Positions 53,427 to 61,978 are shown, counted from the first letter of the stretch. The stretch: DNA of 64,000 nucleotides from Tissierella simiarum (GCF_018917865.1 NZ_JAHLPM010000006.1:62001-126000); one strand, 5' to 3'. The notes: generated from the sequence alone by a model not told the origin. Translations and numbers: made by a program.

Positions 53427-53440
53427 ATGACATATGTCAT
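53427..53440 (+). promoter_or_regulatory. Palindromic operator before the Crp/Fnr gene
   Basis: ATGACATATGTCAT is a perfect 14-bp palindrome ending 14 bases before the Crp-like start. The half-site TGACAT resembles Crp/Fnr-type half-sites (TGTGA, TTGAT) only partly. Autoregulation is likely. Confidence 0.55.
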
Positions 53441-53454
53441 GTTAAGGAGGAATT

Positions 53455-54144
53455 ATGAGAAAGATTTTAAACAATGACCTTTTAGACTACTATGTTGTTA
53501 AGCATAATATAGAGAACATATTCGATAAAGATATATTAAAATATGCACAACTTCATTTTTATGGAAAAGATGAATATATATTAGAAGCAGAGTCTAACCT
53601 TGAATACTACTATTTACTTGTAGACGGAAAAATCAAAATTTCATATCTTTTTGAGAATGGTAAATCAATGCTTTTAAAGTTTTATAAAGAATTTAATTCA
53701 ATAGGAGATTTAGAGCTTTTAAAAAACATTCCTATACTCTGCAATATTGATGCAATAGAGGATACTTATTTAATAGCCATACCTGCAGACATACTCAGAA
53801 AAAAATACCTAGATAATCTAAAGTTTTTACACCATTTAATAAACTCTTTAAGTGAAAAACTTTATGCAACCATTAATAATAGCTCATACAATTTTGTATA
53901 TCCCCTTATAAATAGATTATCCAGCTATCTAGTTGAACATATAACAGATAAAGATTATATAATCTTAAATTCATCATTCAAAGAAATTGCTCAATTCTTG
54001 GGAACAACTTATAGACACTTAAATAGAACATTTAAAGAGCTTGAATCAAAATCAATTATAAGATGTGAGCATAAAACCGTATATATATTAGACGAGGATA
54101 GACTCCGTGAATTATCTAAAAACCTATATATAAAATCCCTTTGA
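53455..54144 (+). CDS. Crp/Fnr family transcriptional regulator
   Basis: A 229-residue protein with an N-terminal cyclic-nucleotide-like beta-roll (residues about 20-125, YYYLLVDGKIKISYLFENGK) and a C-terminal helix-turn-helix (SFKEIAQFLGTTYRHLNRTFKELES). There are no Cys residues arranged for an Fe-S cluster, so oxygen sensing like Fnr is unlikely. Effector unknown. AAGGAGG lies 5 bases before the ATG. It resembles YeiL-type regulators in length and layout. Confidence 0.87.
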   Translation: MRKILNNDLLDYYVVKHNIENIFDKDILKYAQLHFYGKDEYILEAESNLEYYYLLVDGKIKISYLFENGKSMLLKFYKEFNSIGDLELLKNIPILCNIDAIEDTYLIAIPADILRKKYLDNLKFLHHLINSLSEKLYATINNSSYNFVYPLINRLSSYLVEHITDKDYIILNSSFKEIAQFLGTTYRHLNRTFKELESKSIIRCEHKTVYILDEDRLRELSKNLYIKSL

Positions 54145-54334
54145 TGCTAGGATACTATGGAGAAATGAACATGTCGTCTAAGTTAGAGCTAGAAAGACAA
54201 GTCCTAGAAATTTCAATTGAAAAAATTAAGTAAAAGTGTCCAATAATAGAAACCTTTCTTACTGAATCCTTTTATATAGAATAGATGTAACTATGATATA
54301 ATTTCATTAATCAAGCTTGTTAGAGGTGGTGTAA

Positions 54335-54607
54335 ATGAGTTCAATAATCAATATAGCTATATGTGATGATGAAAAGATTCAAGTAGAGCTTTTAGAAAAA
54401 CATGTGCTAAATTGGGCTAATGAAAAAATTTATCGGAAAAATACTGAAGTAATAGAGAAAACATTGGATGAAAATATCTTTGTAAGTTGCCATAGATCTT
54501 ATATTGTTGGATTGAAACATATAAGAAAAATAGGAAAGGACAATATAGAATTAGACAATAGTCATGTAATTCCCGTAAGCAGGAGACAATACTCTAAGAT
54601 TATTTAA
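54335..54607 (+). pseudogene. LytTR response regulator collapsed by an in-frame internal deletion
   Basis: Codons 1-31 (INIAICDDEKIQVELLEKHV) are the start of a receiver domain with its acidic pair. Codons from about 43 onward (TLDENIFVSCHRSYIVGLKHIRKIG... VSRRQYSKI) are the last half of a LytTR DNA-binding domain. About 140-150 residues, including the phospho-acceptor Asp and the first LytTR strands, are missing, but the frame is kept, giving a 90-residue product. TTAGAGGTGG precedes the ATG. The partner kinase is absent. It is either dead or a small interfering protein. Confidence 0.75.
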
Positions 54608-54826
54608 TATCATATATAAAAATAATTTTTAAATAGATTTCTATCCATAAATGAATATGAATAGAACAGAGATTATAAATTAAAAACACTTGAAGATTAG
54701 GATAGGAAATCGCTGTAGTAGGAAGATTAAAAGCAAAGATGGGAAAATATATCTAAGTCTAATAATTTTTGATAAAATTATAATATAAAAAAATTTATAA
54801 TAATTTAGAATATAGAGGGGAAAAAA

Positions 54827-55645
54827 ATGTTTAAAATTGGTGAGTTCTCGATACTTTCTTCCATAAGTATTCATATGTTAAGAAATTACGATAAAATAGG
54901 ATTATTAGAGCCTAAGTATATAGATGAATCAACAGGGTATCGTTATTATAGTAAAGAACAATTGCCAATAGCTAACCAAATAGTAGCATTGAAAGTAATG
55001 GGATTTGGTTTAAAAGAAATATCGAATATGCAATTGGAAAATATGCAACTAGATAAATTAAAAGAGGTATTACAAAATAAGATTATTATTAAGGAACAAG
55101 AGATAAAACAAATTAAAAGGCAATTATCTCAAATGGAAAATGCACTTAATGATTTAGAGAAAGAAGAAAACTTTGCGTTTTCCATAGTAACTAAAAGAAT
55201 ACCTCCTAGAAAAGTGGCAAGCTTTAGAATGAAAATTGAGGAATTCCCAGATGAAGGTACTTTGTGGCAAACTCTTGGAGACGAGTGTGCAAAATTAAAT
55301 GTTGAATTTGCAGATAATGATTATGCTATAGCTATTCAACATGAAATTAATTTTGATGACAATTATATAGATGTGGAAGTTCAGAGAACAGTAGAAAAAG
55401 TTATGGAAGATACAGATAAAATTAGGTTTTTTGACGTATCATCATGTGATGTGGTCTCATTAGCGTTTCAAGGGGGATATTACAGGCTCAAAGATATAAA
55501 CTTATATCTGGCAAAGTGGATAATACAAAATGAGTTTGAAATATGTGGACCGGTTTTTAATATTTATTATGTATCACCAGAACATGAAAAGAATGAAGAC
55601 AAATTTATTACAGAAGTTTGTTTTCCGATAAAAAAGAGAAAATAA
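54827..55645 (+). CDS. MerR family regulator with GyrI-like effector domain
   Basis: A 272-residue protein: MerR winged helix (FKIGEFSILSSISIHMLRNYDKIGLLEP), coiled coil (residues about 75-112) and C-terminal GyrI-like ligand domain (IRFFDVSSCDVVSLAFQGGY... ITEVCFPIKK). AGGGG lies 7 bases before the ATG. A MerR-type promoter with a 19-bp spacer at 55650-55680 sits directly after its stop and drives the BtrH/GyrI-like genes, its likely targets. Unlike the MerR gene at 17383, no internal ribosome site is seen before the effector domain. Confidence 0.88.
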   Translation: MFKIGEFSILSSISIHMLRNYDKIGLLEPKYIDESTGYRYYSKEQLPIANQIVALKVMGFGLKEISNMQLENMQLDKLKEVLQNKIIIKEQEIKQIKRQLSQMENALNDLEKEENFAFSIVTKRIPPRKVASFRMKIEEFPDEGTLWQTLGDECAKLNVEFADNDYAIAIQHEINFDDNYIDVEVQRTVEKVMEDTDKIRFFDVSSCDVVSLAFQGGYYRLKDINLYLAKWIIQNEFEICGPVFNIYYVSPEHEKNEDKFITEVCFPIKKRK

Positions 55646-55649
55646 CCTA

Positions 55650-55680
55650 TTGACTCTAGCATTGTGCGAGGGTATATCCT
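55650..55680 (+). promoter_or_regulatory. MerR-type promoter for the BtrH/GyrI-like pair
   Basis: TTGACT (55650-55655) and TATCCT (55675-55680) have a 19-bp spacer. An imperfect dyad (about 55653-55673, ACTCTAGCA against TGCGAGGGT) fills the spacer as in BmrR/TipA-type operators. Confidence 0.7.
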
Positions 55681-55730
55681 TTACTTAAAGAAGTCATCTA
55701 TGTGACTGACTTTATAAAAGGAGGATATAC

Positions 55731-56807
55731 ATGTCAAAAAGGATTATGGAATTAGAACATAAGGTATGTGACTATACCTGTATGTGGAATGGTATTGAAG
55801 ATTTATATCAGAGGAAGTCTGGAGAAGCAGTTCCAGATTATTTTTTCTTTTGTTTAAGTGGAATTGGCAATTTTGTTTATTTAAAATTTAGCCGGGGAAA
55901 TCCTAAAAGAATGGCCTGTTGGAATGATGGAAGAACTAAGAAAATGTATCAGTCAATCTGTGATACAATAGGGTTCAAGTATAAGCATATTGAAGGAAGA
56001 AAATTTGAATATGCGATGAAGAAAGCAAAAGAGCAGATTGATGAGGGAAAACCAGTAGTTTTAGGATGTCTAGATATGTATTATTTAGAATACTATCCAA
56101 AATTTTATTATAAAGAACATATTCCAATCCACTATGTATTAATGGTAGGATATGATGACGAGGAAAAATGTGTATATGTATATGATTGTGGAATAAAAGA
56201 TATACAAAAAATATCATATGGAGCACTTGAAAAGGCCCTAAATATTGAAAAGACTTCACTTTCAGATAAGAATGCTATATGTTACATTGAATTTAATGAT
56301 GAACTAAAGAGCGTTCGAGAAATTGCTATTAATGGATTTAGAAATAAAGCGAACCAAATGCTTGATTCAAGGGTAGGATTTTGTGGAATTCATGGGATGC
56401 GAAAACTTAGTAAGGAGGTTGAACGTTGGCAAGAAGAGTTAACAAAAGAAGAATATGAAGAATCACTTCAGCACATTGTAATGTATACAGGTACAATACC
56501 TATTTTACCAAGTAGTCTATTAATGAAAGAAGAAGCCGATTTAATTAAACATCAAGCGGCTAGAGAAGAATATGCCGTATTAATGTTGCAACTGGGCGAA
56601 AGATATGGATTCAAAGAATGGATAAAGGCAAGCGAACTTTTTGTAAAGAGTGGTATTGTAATACAACAAATGACAGACTTTATAGTAGAATATTTGCTTG
56701 AAGAACGTGCAGAACTTGATGGACTATCGTATATGATTGAGCAGATAGCAGATTTTGAAGAAGAAGCTTATAAATGGATTTTGAAAGGAGTAAGCCATGA
56801 AGCATGA
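55731..56807 (+). CDS. BtrH N-terminal domain-like protein (papain-like fold)
   Basis: A 358-residue cytoplasmic protein. Residues about 12-190 resemble the BtrH-N/C39-like papain fold: a Cys near CDYTCMWNGIEDLYQ and a later HYVLMVGYDDEEKCVYVYD with the expected His and Asp. The C-terminal half is helical. BtrH acts as an acyltransferase in butirosin synthesis; other members are undefined. AAAGGAGG lies 6 bases before the ATG. It overlaps the next gene by 11 bases and follows a MerR-type promoter, so it may modify a drug-like compound sensed by MerR. Confidence 0.7.
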   Translation: MSKRIMELEHKVCDYTCMWNGIEDLYQRKSGEAVPDYFFFCLSGIGNFVYLKFSRGNPKRMACWNDGRTKKMYQSICDTIGFKYKHIEGRKFEYAMKKAKEQIDEGKPVVLGCLDMYYLEYYPKFYYKEHIPIHYVLMVGYDDEEKCVYVYDCGIKDIQKISYGALEKALNIEKTSLSDKNAICYIEFNDELKSVREIAINGFRNKANQMLDSRVGFCGIHGMRKLSKEVERWQEELTKEEYEESLQHIVMYTGTIPILPSSLLMKEEADLIKHQAAREEYAVLMLQLGERYGFKEWIKASELFVKSGIVIQQMTDFIVEYLLEERAELDGLSYMIEQIADFEEEAYKWILKGVSHEA

Positions 56808-57432
56808 ATGGAGAAAGCACGAAAAAGAATTATATGTACCAAAGGATAAACCACAGTTATTAACTATACCTAAGCAAAAGTTCTTTGCAATTAAGGGGAA
56901 AGGTAATCCAAATGATGTGGATTTTTCTGATAGAATAGGCGTTTTATATTCATTAGCCTATGCGGTAAGAATGATGTCTAAAAACGGTTTTACCCCAGAT
57001 GGATATTTTGAGTATACTGTATATCCGTTAGAAGGAATTTGGGACTTAACTGAAGAAGGTAAAAAAAGTGATATCCTAAACAAAGATGAATTGCTTTACA
57101 CAATTATGATACGACAACCTGATTTTATTACAAATGAAGTAGTGGAAAAAGCATTTGAAATTGCAAATAAAAAGAAACCACATCCATTACTGAAAGAAGC
57201 ATATTTTGATGAAATGGAAGACAGCTTATCTGTTCAGATCATGCACAATGGTTCTTATGATAATGAACCAGTTTCTTTTCAAAAGATGATAGATTATATA
57301 AATGAAAATGGATATATAAGGAGATGTATGTTTCACAGAGAGATATACTTATCTGATGCAAGAAAAACTAAGAAAGATAAATTAAAAACAGTTTTAAGAT
57401 ATATGATAAAGACAAATGAGCATAATATATAA
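56797..57432 (+). CDS. GyrI-like small-molecule-binding protein
   Basis: A 211-residue stand-alone GyrI-like/SRPBCC-type binding protein (KLLTIPKQKFFAIKGKGNPND-like opening, YPLEGIWDL and IMIRQPDF, typical of the YdhN/GyrI-like family). Such proteins bind or hydrolyse hydrophobic toxins and often sit with MerR regulators. It starts inside the end of the BtrH-like gene behind AAAGGAG. The pair is probably made together when the MerR regulator binds its ligand. Confidence 0.85.
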   Translation: MKHEWRKHEKELYVPKDKPQLLTIPKQKFFAIKGKGNPNDVDFSDRIGVLYSLAYAVRMMSKNGFTPDGYFEYTVYPLEGIWDLTEEGKKSDILNKDELLYTIMIRQPDFITNEVVEKAFEIANKKKPHPLLKEAYFDEMEDSLSVQIMHNGSYDNEPVSFQKMIDYINENGYIRRCMFHREIYLSDARKTKKDKLKTVLRYMIKTNEHNI

Positions 57433-57714
57433 CGTTATATATTATCACTTTTTACACAACTTGCAATTGGGATATTCAATATTTGTATAAGGGCTTACCA
57501 TTTAGGTAGGTCTTATTTTTATTAGCAGGTTTTTATGTCTAAACATAATATTAAAATTATCATTGTATAATTAACCTTAAACATTAATTCTTACTATATT
57601 TGAGAAAAAATTAATAAAATTAATTTTATTTTTAAAGCTATGCAATATTTATGGATACAAATATGAATAATAAATGTAGAACGACCTATATCAAATAAAT
57701 TGAGGAGGACTTTT

Positions 57715-58812
57715 ATGGAGTCATATTTATTTCCTATAAAAATTGCTTTTATTACATTCCCATTTATAGCATTATTTTTTACTTTTCCCTTTGCAATTTA
57801 TCAGTATAAAAAATATGGATATATAAATAAGTTTAGGATTTTTATTTTGTATTCTTTTTTATTATATTTAATTGTAGCGTATTATTTAATAATATTACCT
57901 TTACCACAAACAAGAGATATAAAGAGCTTACAAAGACCTGGTACCCAGCACTATAACTTAGTACCTTTTTCATTTATTCATGATATTCTTAGAGAGACTA
58001 GCGTGGTTTTTAATAAGCCTTCAACATATAAGTATTTATTAACTGAAAGGGCCTTTTTACAAGCAGTTTTTAATGCAATTTTACTTTTACCTCTTGGAGT
58101 TTATTTAAGGTATTATTTTAAAAAAGATTTAAAGAAGACTATAGCTACTACATTTTTTGTTTCTCTATTCTTTGAAGTCACACAACTTACTGGATTATAT
58201 GGTATTTATAATGCGCCTTATAGACTCTTTGATGTTGATGATTTATTTTTAAATACTCTTGGAGGATATATTGGATATGTAATAACGCCTATGTTTACTT
58301 TTTTCCTTCCAAATACAGATGAGATTGATAAGAATATAAATCTTCAAGAAATGAGGGTAAGCTATTTTAGAAGAGGATTAGCATTTCTAATAGATATCAA
58401 TATAGTTAGGCTAATTCCTAAAATAGAAGATAATATTATTTATAAAGGAACTATATATTTTATATATTTTATTTTAATTGCATATTTAACTAATGGTAAG
58501 ACAATAGGGAATTGGCTTACGAGCATAAAGATTAAGGGAGAAGAGAGTAAATTAAAGTTTAGTGAAATATTTATAAGATATACCACTCTGTATTTTGGAG
58601 TATTTGGTGTCAACAGGGTTTTATCTTCTGTAGCTACGATGAATGAATATACGGATATTGGATATGCAATTATTATTATAGTAATATTGCAGCTTATTAT
58701 AAATTTACTAATTTTAATTCACTTTTTACTTTGTATTATTAGAAGAGATAGATTTTTTTATGAAAAGTTTAGTGATACCAGCATAGTAATATCGAAAGGG
58801 TCACCTAATTAG
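57715..58812 (+). CDS. VanZ-RDD fusion membrane protein
   Basis: A 365-residue membrane protein. Residues about 25-200 form a VanZ domain (LPLPQTRDIKS... NLVPFSFIHD, FNAILLLPLGVYLRYYF, FFEVTQLTGLYG, DVDDLFLNTLGGYIGY). Residues about 215-360 form an RDD domain (YFRRGLAFLIDINIVRL, TIGNWLTSIKI). VanZ in vancomycin operons lowers teicoplanin sensitivity; the fusion is common in Firmicutes with unknown function. ATG 57715 has GAGGAGG at 7 bases. It stands alone. Confidence 0.88.
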   Translation: MESYLFPIKIAFITFPFIALFFTFPFAIYQYKKYGYINKFRIFILYSFLLYLIVAYYLIILPLPQTRDIKSLQRPGTQHYNLVPFSFIHDILRETSVVFNKPSTYKYLLTERAFLQAVFNAILLLPLGVYLRYYFKKDLKKTIATTFFVSLFFEVTQLTGLYGIYNAPYRLFDVDDLFLNTLGGYIGYVITPMFTFFLPNTDEIDKNINLQEMRVSYFRRGLAFLIDINIVRLIPKIEDNIIYKGTIYFIYFILIAYLTNGKTIGNWLTSIKIKGEESKLKFSEIFIRYTTLYFGVFGVNRVLSSVATMNEYTDIGYAIIIIVILQLIINLLILIHFLLCIIRRDRFFYEKFSDTSIVISKGSPN

Positions 58813-59090
58813 ATAGGGTATTTAAAGTATATGTTTAAAGAACCATTCCACTAAAAGAAAGTTCTATAAAGTCTTATCTAGGGCTAAAGTAGGAAATTGT
58901 ATAGTTTAAAAACATCTATAAATTATAAATTTAAATCTCATTTATCTAGGTAGATTATAGTGTCTTGCCTTATATCCAAGGTATAGACTTTAAAATTTAA
59001 CTGTAGATAATTGGATTTGTTTAAAAATAGATTTCAAAAAAATACATATAATTCATATATTGTGCAAAAAACACGACCATATTACAAAAA
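58813..59090. other. Gap between the VanZ-RDD gene and the riboswitch promoter
   Basis: No gene or known RNA recognised in this A/T-rich stretch; short inverted repeats exist but none with a T-run. Confidence 0.4.
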
Positions 59091-59123
59091 TTGACACAAT
59101 TAAACAGAAAAATATGGTATAAT
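59091..59123 (+). promoter_or_regulatory. Candidate promoter of the c-di-GMP-controlled operon
   Basis: An extended -10 TGGTATAAT (box at 59118-59123) and a TTGACA at 59091-59096. The 21-bp gap is long, so the extended -10 is the main evidence. Transcription would start about 15 bases before the aptamer. Confidence 0.5.
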
Positions 59124-59145
59124 CTCTTTAACAATATAAAAACAT

Positions 59146-59235
59146 GAATTTAACAAGGGCAAACTTATCGAAAGATAGGGACGCAAAGCCATGGGTCTAA
59201 GGAACTTGTTCTATGATTGCCAAGCTGCTAAGTTC
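59146..59235 (+). ncRNA. Cyclic di-GMP-I (GEMM-I) riboswitch aptamer
   Basis: Conserved core elements in order: AGGGCAAAC, a TATC-GAAA-GATA tetraloop hairpin, GGGACGCAAAGCC, GGTCTAA receptor, TGATTGCCAAGCTGC. P1 is GAATTTA (59146-59152) with TAAGTTC (59229-59235), with one G-U pair. This is the class I c-di-GMP aptamer with GNRA tetraloop-receptor. It precedes a terminator and the GAF/TPP/STAS genes. Confidence 0.92.
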
Positions 59236-59242
59236 TGCTATG

Positions 59243-59282
59243 AAAAATAGATAGCATGTCTTAGATGCTGTCTATTTTTTGT
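59243..59282 (+). terminator. Expression-platform terminator of the c-di-GMP riboswitch
   Basis: AAAAATAGATAGCAT (59243-59257) pairs with the complement at 59265-59279 (one G-U pair), followed by T residues. An alternative fold pairs CTAAG (59228-59232) with CTTAG (59260-59264) and TGCTAT with ATAGCA. That fold uses the 3' strand of P1, so ligand binding should favour termination (OFF switch). Confidence 0.8.
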
Positions 59283-59350
59283 TGTAAATTTTTCCATTTT
59301 ATTTTGTATGTTCCTTATGATTATGGCACATAAGAAAGGAAGGGAAGAAA

Positions 59351-59779
59351 ATGCAAGAAAAGTTTCTAGTTGAATTATTTGAAAAAATACATGATACTAC
59401 TGGAATTGAAGATATAGGATATCATGAAATAAGGGATGGTAGACTTAAGCCTATTTATAAGACCAAAACTAATGTACTATCTGCAGAACAGTGGAAAGAT
59501 ATTCATGCCCAAAATGTAATCTATATAGATGAGCATGAAATACTTATGAAGATTGCAGAGGAAAAGAAACCTATTGCCATTTCTGACGTTAAGAGTGACA
59601 AACTTTCCTCAAAAGCATTCTTTCTATTTGGCATAGATAGTATTTTGGTAGTTCCTGTTATGGAAGATGAAATTTTAAAAGGGATTGTATGTATAGCATC
59701 TATAGGACAACCCCATGAGTTTACTTTTGAAGAAATAGAAAAATGTGAGGCTTTGATCCAAGATTATATGAATAGATAA
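59351..59779 (+). CDS. GAF domain protein
   Basis: A 142-residue single GAF domain (IAISDVKSDKLSSKAFFLFG, SILVVPVMEDEILKGIVCIA, FTFEEIEKCEALI). It has no output domain and no membrane segment. GAF domains bind cyclic nucleotides, small acids or redox ligands. AAGGAAGGG precedes the ATG. It is the first gene after the c-di-GMP riboswitch and is separated by 26 bases from the TPP-enzyme gene, so it probably regulates the enzyme or receptor in this operon. Confidence 0.85.
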   Translation: MQEKFLVELFEKIHDTTGIEDIGYHEIRDGRLKPIYKTKTNVLSAEQWKDIHAQNVIYIDEHEILMKIAEEKKPIAISDVKSDKLSSKAFFLFGIDSILVVPVMEDEILKGIVCIASIGQPHEFTFEEIEKCEALIQDYMNR

Positions 59780-59805
59780 AATATAAATTAAGGAGGGAGC
59801 ATGAT

Positions 59806-61434
59806 ATGAAAGTTGCTAATGCAATTATGAAATACTTAGAGAAAAATAATGTAGAATATATTTTTGGTATGTCTGCAGGTACTGTTAGTGCTATCTATGA
59901 TGGGGTTAATGATGTAAATATTAAACCTATTATTACTAAGAATGAAGCAGGGGCGGCTTATATGGCTGCAAAATATGCTAGTATCTCCAAAAAGATAGGT
60001 GTATGTATTGCTGCAGGCGGGGTTGGAACTAATAATATGGTAAATGGTATAGCAGATGCCATGAGATCTAAGGCTCCTGTTCTATTTATTACAGGATATG
60101 TTCATAGATGGCAAATCGGCAAAGGTGCTATTCAAGAATTAAATACAGAAGAAATATTAAAACCTATCACTAAATATAGTAAAACTGTACTTGATGAGAA
60201 AAGCGTCTTATCTACTCTAAAAGAGGCTATGGAGATTGCCTTAACTCCACCTATGGGTCCTGTTCATATATCTATACCTATTGATATACAGATTTCTGAG
60301 CTTGTAGAATTAATTCCTGAGCAAGTAGCAATACCAGAGAAGATTATATTTGATGATGGAGCTATAGAAAAAGCCATAGAAGTAATAAACGAAGAAAAAC
60401 ATGGAATTATCATGGTCGGGAAAGGCTGCAGAGGATTATCAGAACAAGTGATGGCTTTAAGTGAACAGCTACAATGGCCTATAATCACAACACCAGAAGG
60501 AAAGGGAATTATACCTACGGATTTTTACTTAAATTTAGGAAATTATGGGTTCTCCGGAACAGATGCTTCTACAGCTTATGTAGAAACTAGTCCTGCTACT
60601 TGTGTTCTAGTATTAGGTTCTAGCTTAGGCGAATCAGCTACTCGTAACTACAATCCAGTGCTGGTAAAGGATAAGAAGGTTATACATGTGGATTGGGATA
60701 AGAAAGAATTAGGAAAAGTTTTTAAGACCGATGTAGAAGTTTACCATGATTTAAAAGATGTTATTCCAGCATTAGTAAAAGGTGTAAAAGCAAAAGACGG
60801 GTTATTTCAAAAGTCCTTAGTAAATGAATCCTATGTCCAAAATCATACTGGTCTATCTATTAGATTAGTTTTAGAGAGAATTACAGAAATTCTCCCTAAA
60901 AATACTTATTATATTTCTGATATTGGAGAATACATGAACTTCCTGTTCAAATATCTTCCAATGCCTTCGGAGGGAGATTTTGATATTAGTTTAAATTATG
61001 GAGCTATGGGCTCTGGAGTAGCAGGTGTTGTAGGTGCACATTTAGCTGAACCGAATAGACCAATGGCTATATTTACTGGAGACGGTTCATTCTTTATGAA
61101 CGGAATGGAAATTTTAACAGCTAAGGAATATAAGATGCCTATTATTTATATTGTAATTAACAATGCTATGTTAGGATATGTGGAGCATGGACATAAATTC
61201 TTGTATGGAAGAGCTGTAGAAGGATTCAGACAGCAAAGAATTTCTATTAGTAGTATGATGAACGCTATAGGTATAAAGTCTATAGAGATTTCTACTTTAG
61301 AGGAGTTAGTCAGTGTAGGTGAATTTATAAAAGACTTAGAAGGTCCGTGTGTAATTGAATTAATTACTGACGGGAGTGAACCAGCTCCTGTAGCAGATAG
61401 ATTTAAAGCTTTAGAAGGAACTAAGAAAAATTAG
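59806..61434 (+). CDS. Thiamine-diphosphate-dependent enzyme (acetolactate synthase-like)
   Basis: A 542-residue TPP enzyme with the three-domain layout of the POX/ALS family. The catalytic Glu47 is in ITKNEAGAAYMAAKY. The central domain begins near 190 (IIMVGKGCRGLSEQ). The TPP-Mg motif runs from GDGS (425-428) to NN (452-453), in IFTGDGSFFMNG and VINNAMLGYV. It should decarboxylate or ligate a 2-oxo acid; the exact reaction is not readable and no ilvN subunit or pathway genes are adjacent. AGGAGGGAG precedes the ATG. Being placed between GAF and STAS-like genes under a c-di-GMP switch is unusual. Confidence 0.88.
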   Translation: MKVANAIMKYLEKNNVEYIFGMSAGTVSAIYDGVNDVNIKPIITKNEAGAAYMAAKYASISKKIGVCIAAGGVGTNNMVNGIADAMRSKAPVLFITGYVHRWQIGKGAIQELNTEEILKPITKYSKTVLDEKSVLSTLKEAMEIALTPPMGPVHISIPIDIQISELVELIPEQVAIPEKIIFDDGAIEKAIEVINEEKHGIIMVGKGCRGLSEQVMALSEQLQWPIITTPEGKGIIPTDFYLNLGNYGFSGTDASTAYVETSPATCVLVLGSSLGESATRNYNPVLVKDKKVIHVDWDKKELGKVFKTDVEVYHDLKDVIPALVKGVKAKDGLFQKSLVNESYVQNHTGLSIRLVLERITEILPKNTYYISDIGEYMNFLFKYLPMPSEGDFDISLNYGAMGSGVAGVVGAHLAEPNRPMAIFTGDGSFFMNGMEILTAKEYKMPIIYIVINNAMLGYVEHGHKFLYGRAVEGFRQQRISISSMMNAIGIKSIEISTLEELVSVGEFIKDLEGPCVIELITDGSEPAPVADRFKALEGTKKN

Positions 61435-61445
61435 GAGGAGATAAT

Positions 61446-61832
61446 ATGATAATTCAAGATGCAAAAGGTATGTATGAAGTTAAGGTAGACACTAAAAGAA
61501 GAATAGTATATGAGTACGTTACAGGATTATGGCAGGCAGAAGACTATAAGAGACTGCACAATGAATATGTTACAAAAATTGGACCTCTTCTTGGTGGCAA
61601 ACCTTGGGCTAAATTAAGTGAGTTGAAAAGCTATAAGACTTCAAACATCACAGATGAAATCAATAAACACGTTTCTTGGTCTGCAAAAAATGGTTTAGAG
61701 AAGGCAGCTATTGTAGTAGAAAGTAGTATTATTAAGATGCAGATGAAAAAAAGCGGTTCAGGCGTTATGGAACCAGAGATTTTTACTGATGAAAAGTCTG
61801 CTGACGATTGGCTTAAAAGTCAAGGCTTCTAA
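61446..61832 (+). CDS. STAS/SpoIIAA-like protein
   Basis: A 128-residue protein with the alpha-beta pattern of SpoIIAA-like (STAS/SEC14-related) proteins: beta-hairpin YEVKVDTKRRIVYEYVTGLW, long helix, WAKLSELKSYKT, and AAIVVESSIIKMQM, ending in DEKSADDWLKSQGF as in this family. It may bind lipid or serve as a partner switch. AGGAGGAG lies 8 bases before the ATG and 11 bases after the TPP-enzyme stop. Confidence 0.8.
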   Translation: MIIQDAKGMYEVKVDTKRRIVYEYVTGLWQAEDYKRLHNEYVTKIGPLLGGKPWAKLSELKSYKTSNITDEINKHVSWSAKNGLEKAAIVVESSIIKMQMKKSGSGVMEPEIFTDEKSADDWLKSQGF

Positions 61833-61848
61833 AAGAAGTCTATTTTCA

Positions 61849-61892
61849 AAGAAACTGAACTTACGCAAATATAGTGCTGGGTTCAGTTTCTT
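61849..61892 (+). terminator. Hairpin between the STAS-like and chemotaxis genes
   Basis: AAGAAACTGAAC (61849-61860) pairs perfectly with GTTCAGTTTCTT (61881-61892), with a 20-base loop. It has only a weak T-run, so read-through into the chemotaxis gene is possible. Confidence 0.55.
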
Positions 61893-61978
61893 AACATATT
61901 ATTAAGAATAGGAAAAAGACCTTAAACTTTGGAGACGATTCTAGAATATGGTAAATTTAAAAGAAGGAGAGAAGAACT

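Noticed and set aside
54169-54232. Short frame MSSKLELERQVLEISIEKIK after the Crp/Fnr gene
   Set aside because: About 20 codons, no ribosome site, no recognisable family.
55672-55730. GTATATCCT paired with AGGATATAC next to the BtrH-like gene's ribosome site, suggesting a translational switch
   Set aside because: The left arm overlaps the proposed -10 box (55675-55680), so it would not be in the RNA. The symmetry is more likely coincidence or part of the DNA-level operator.
59091-59096. TTGACA as the -35 box of the riboswitch promoter
   Set aside because: The 21-bp distance to TATAAT is too long for a normal sigma-A promoter. It is kept only as a weak part of the promoter call, which rests on the extended -10.
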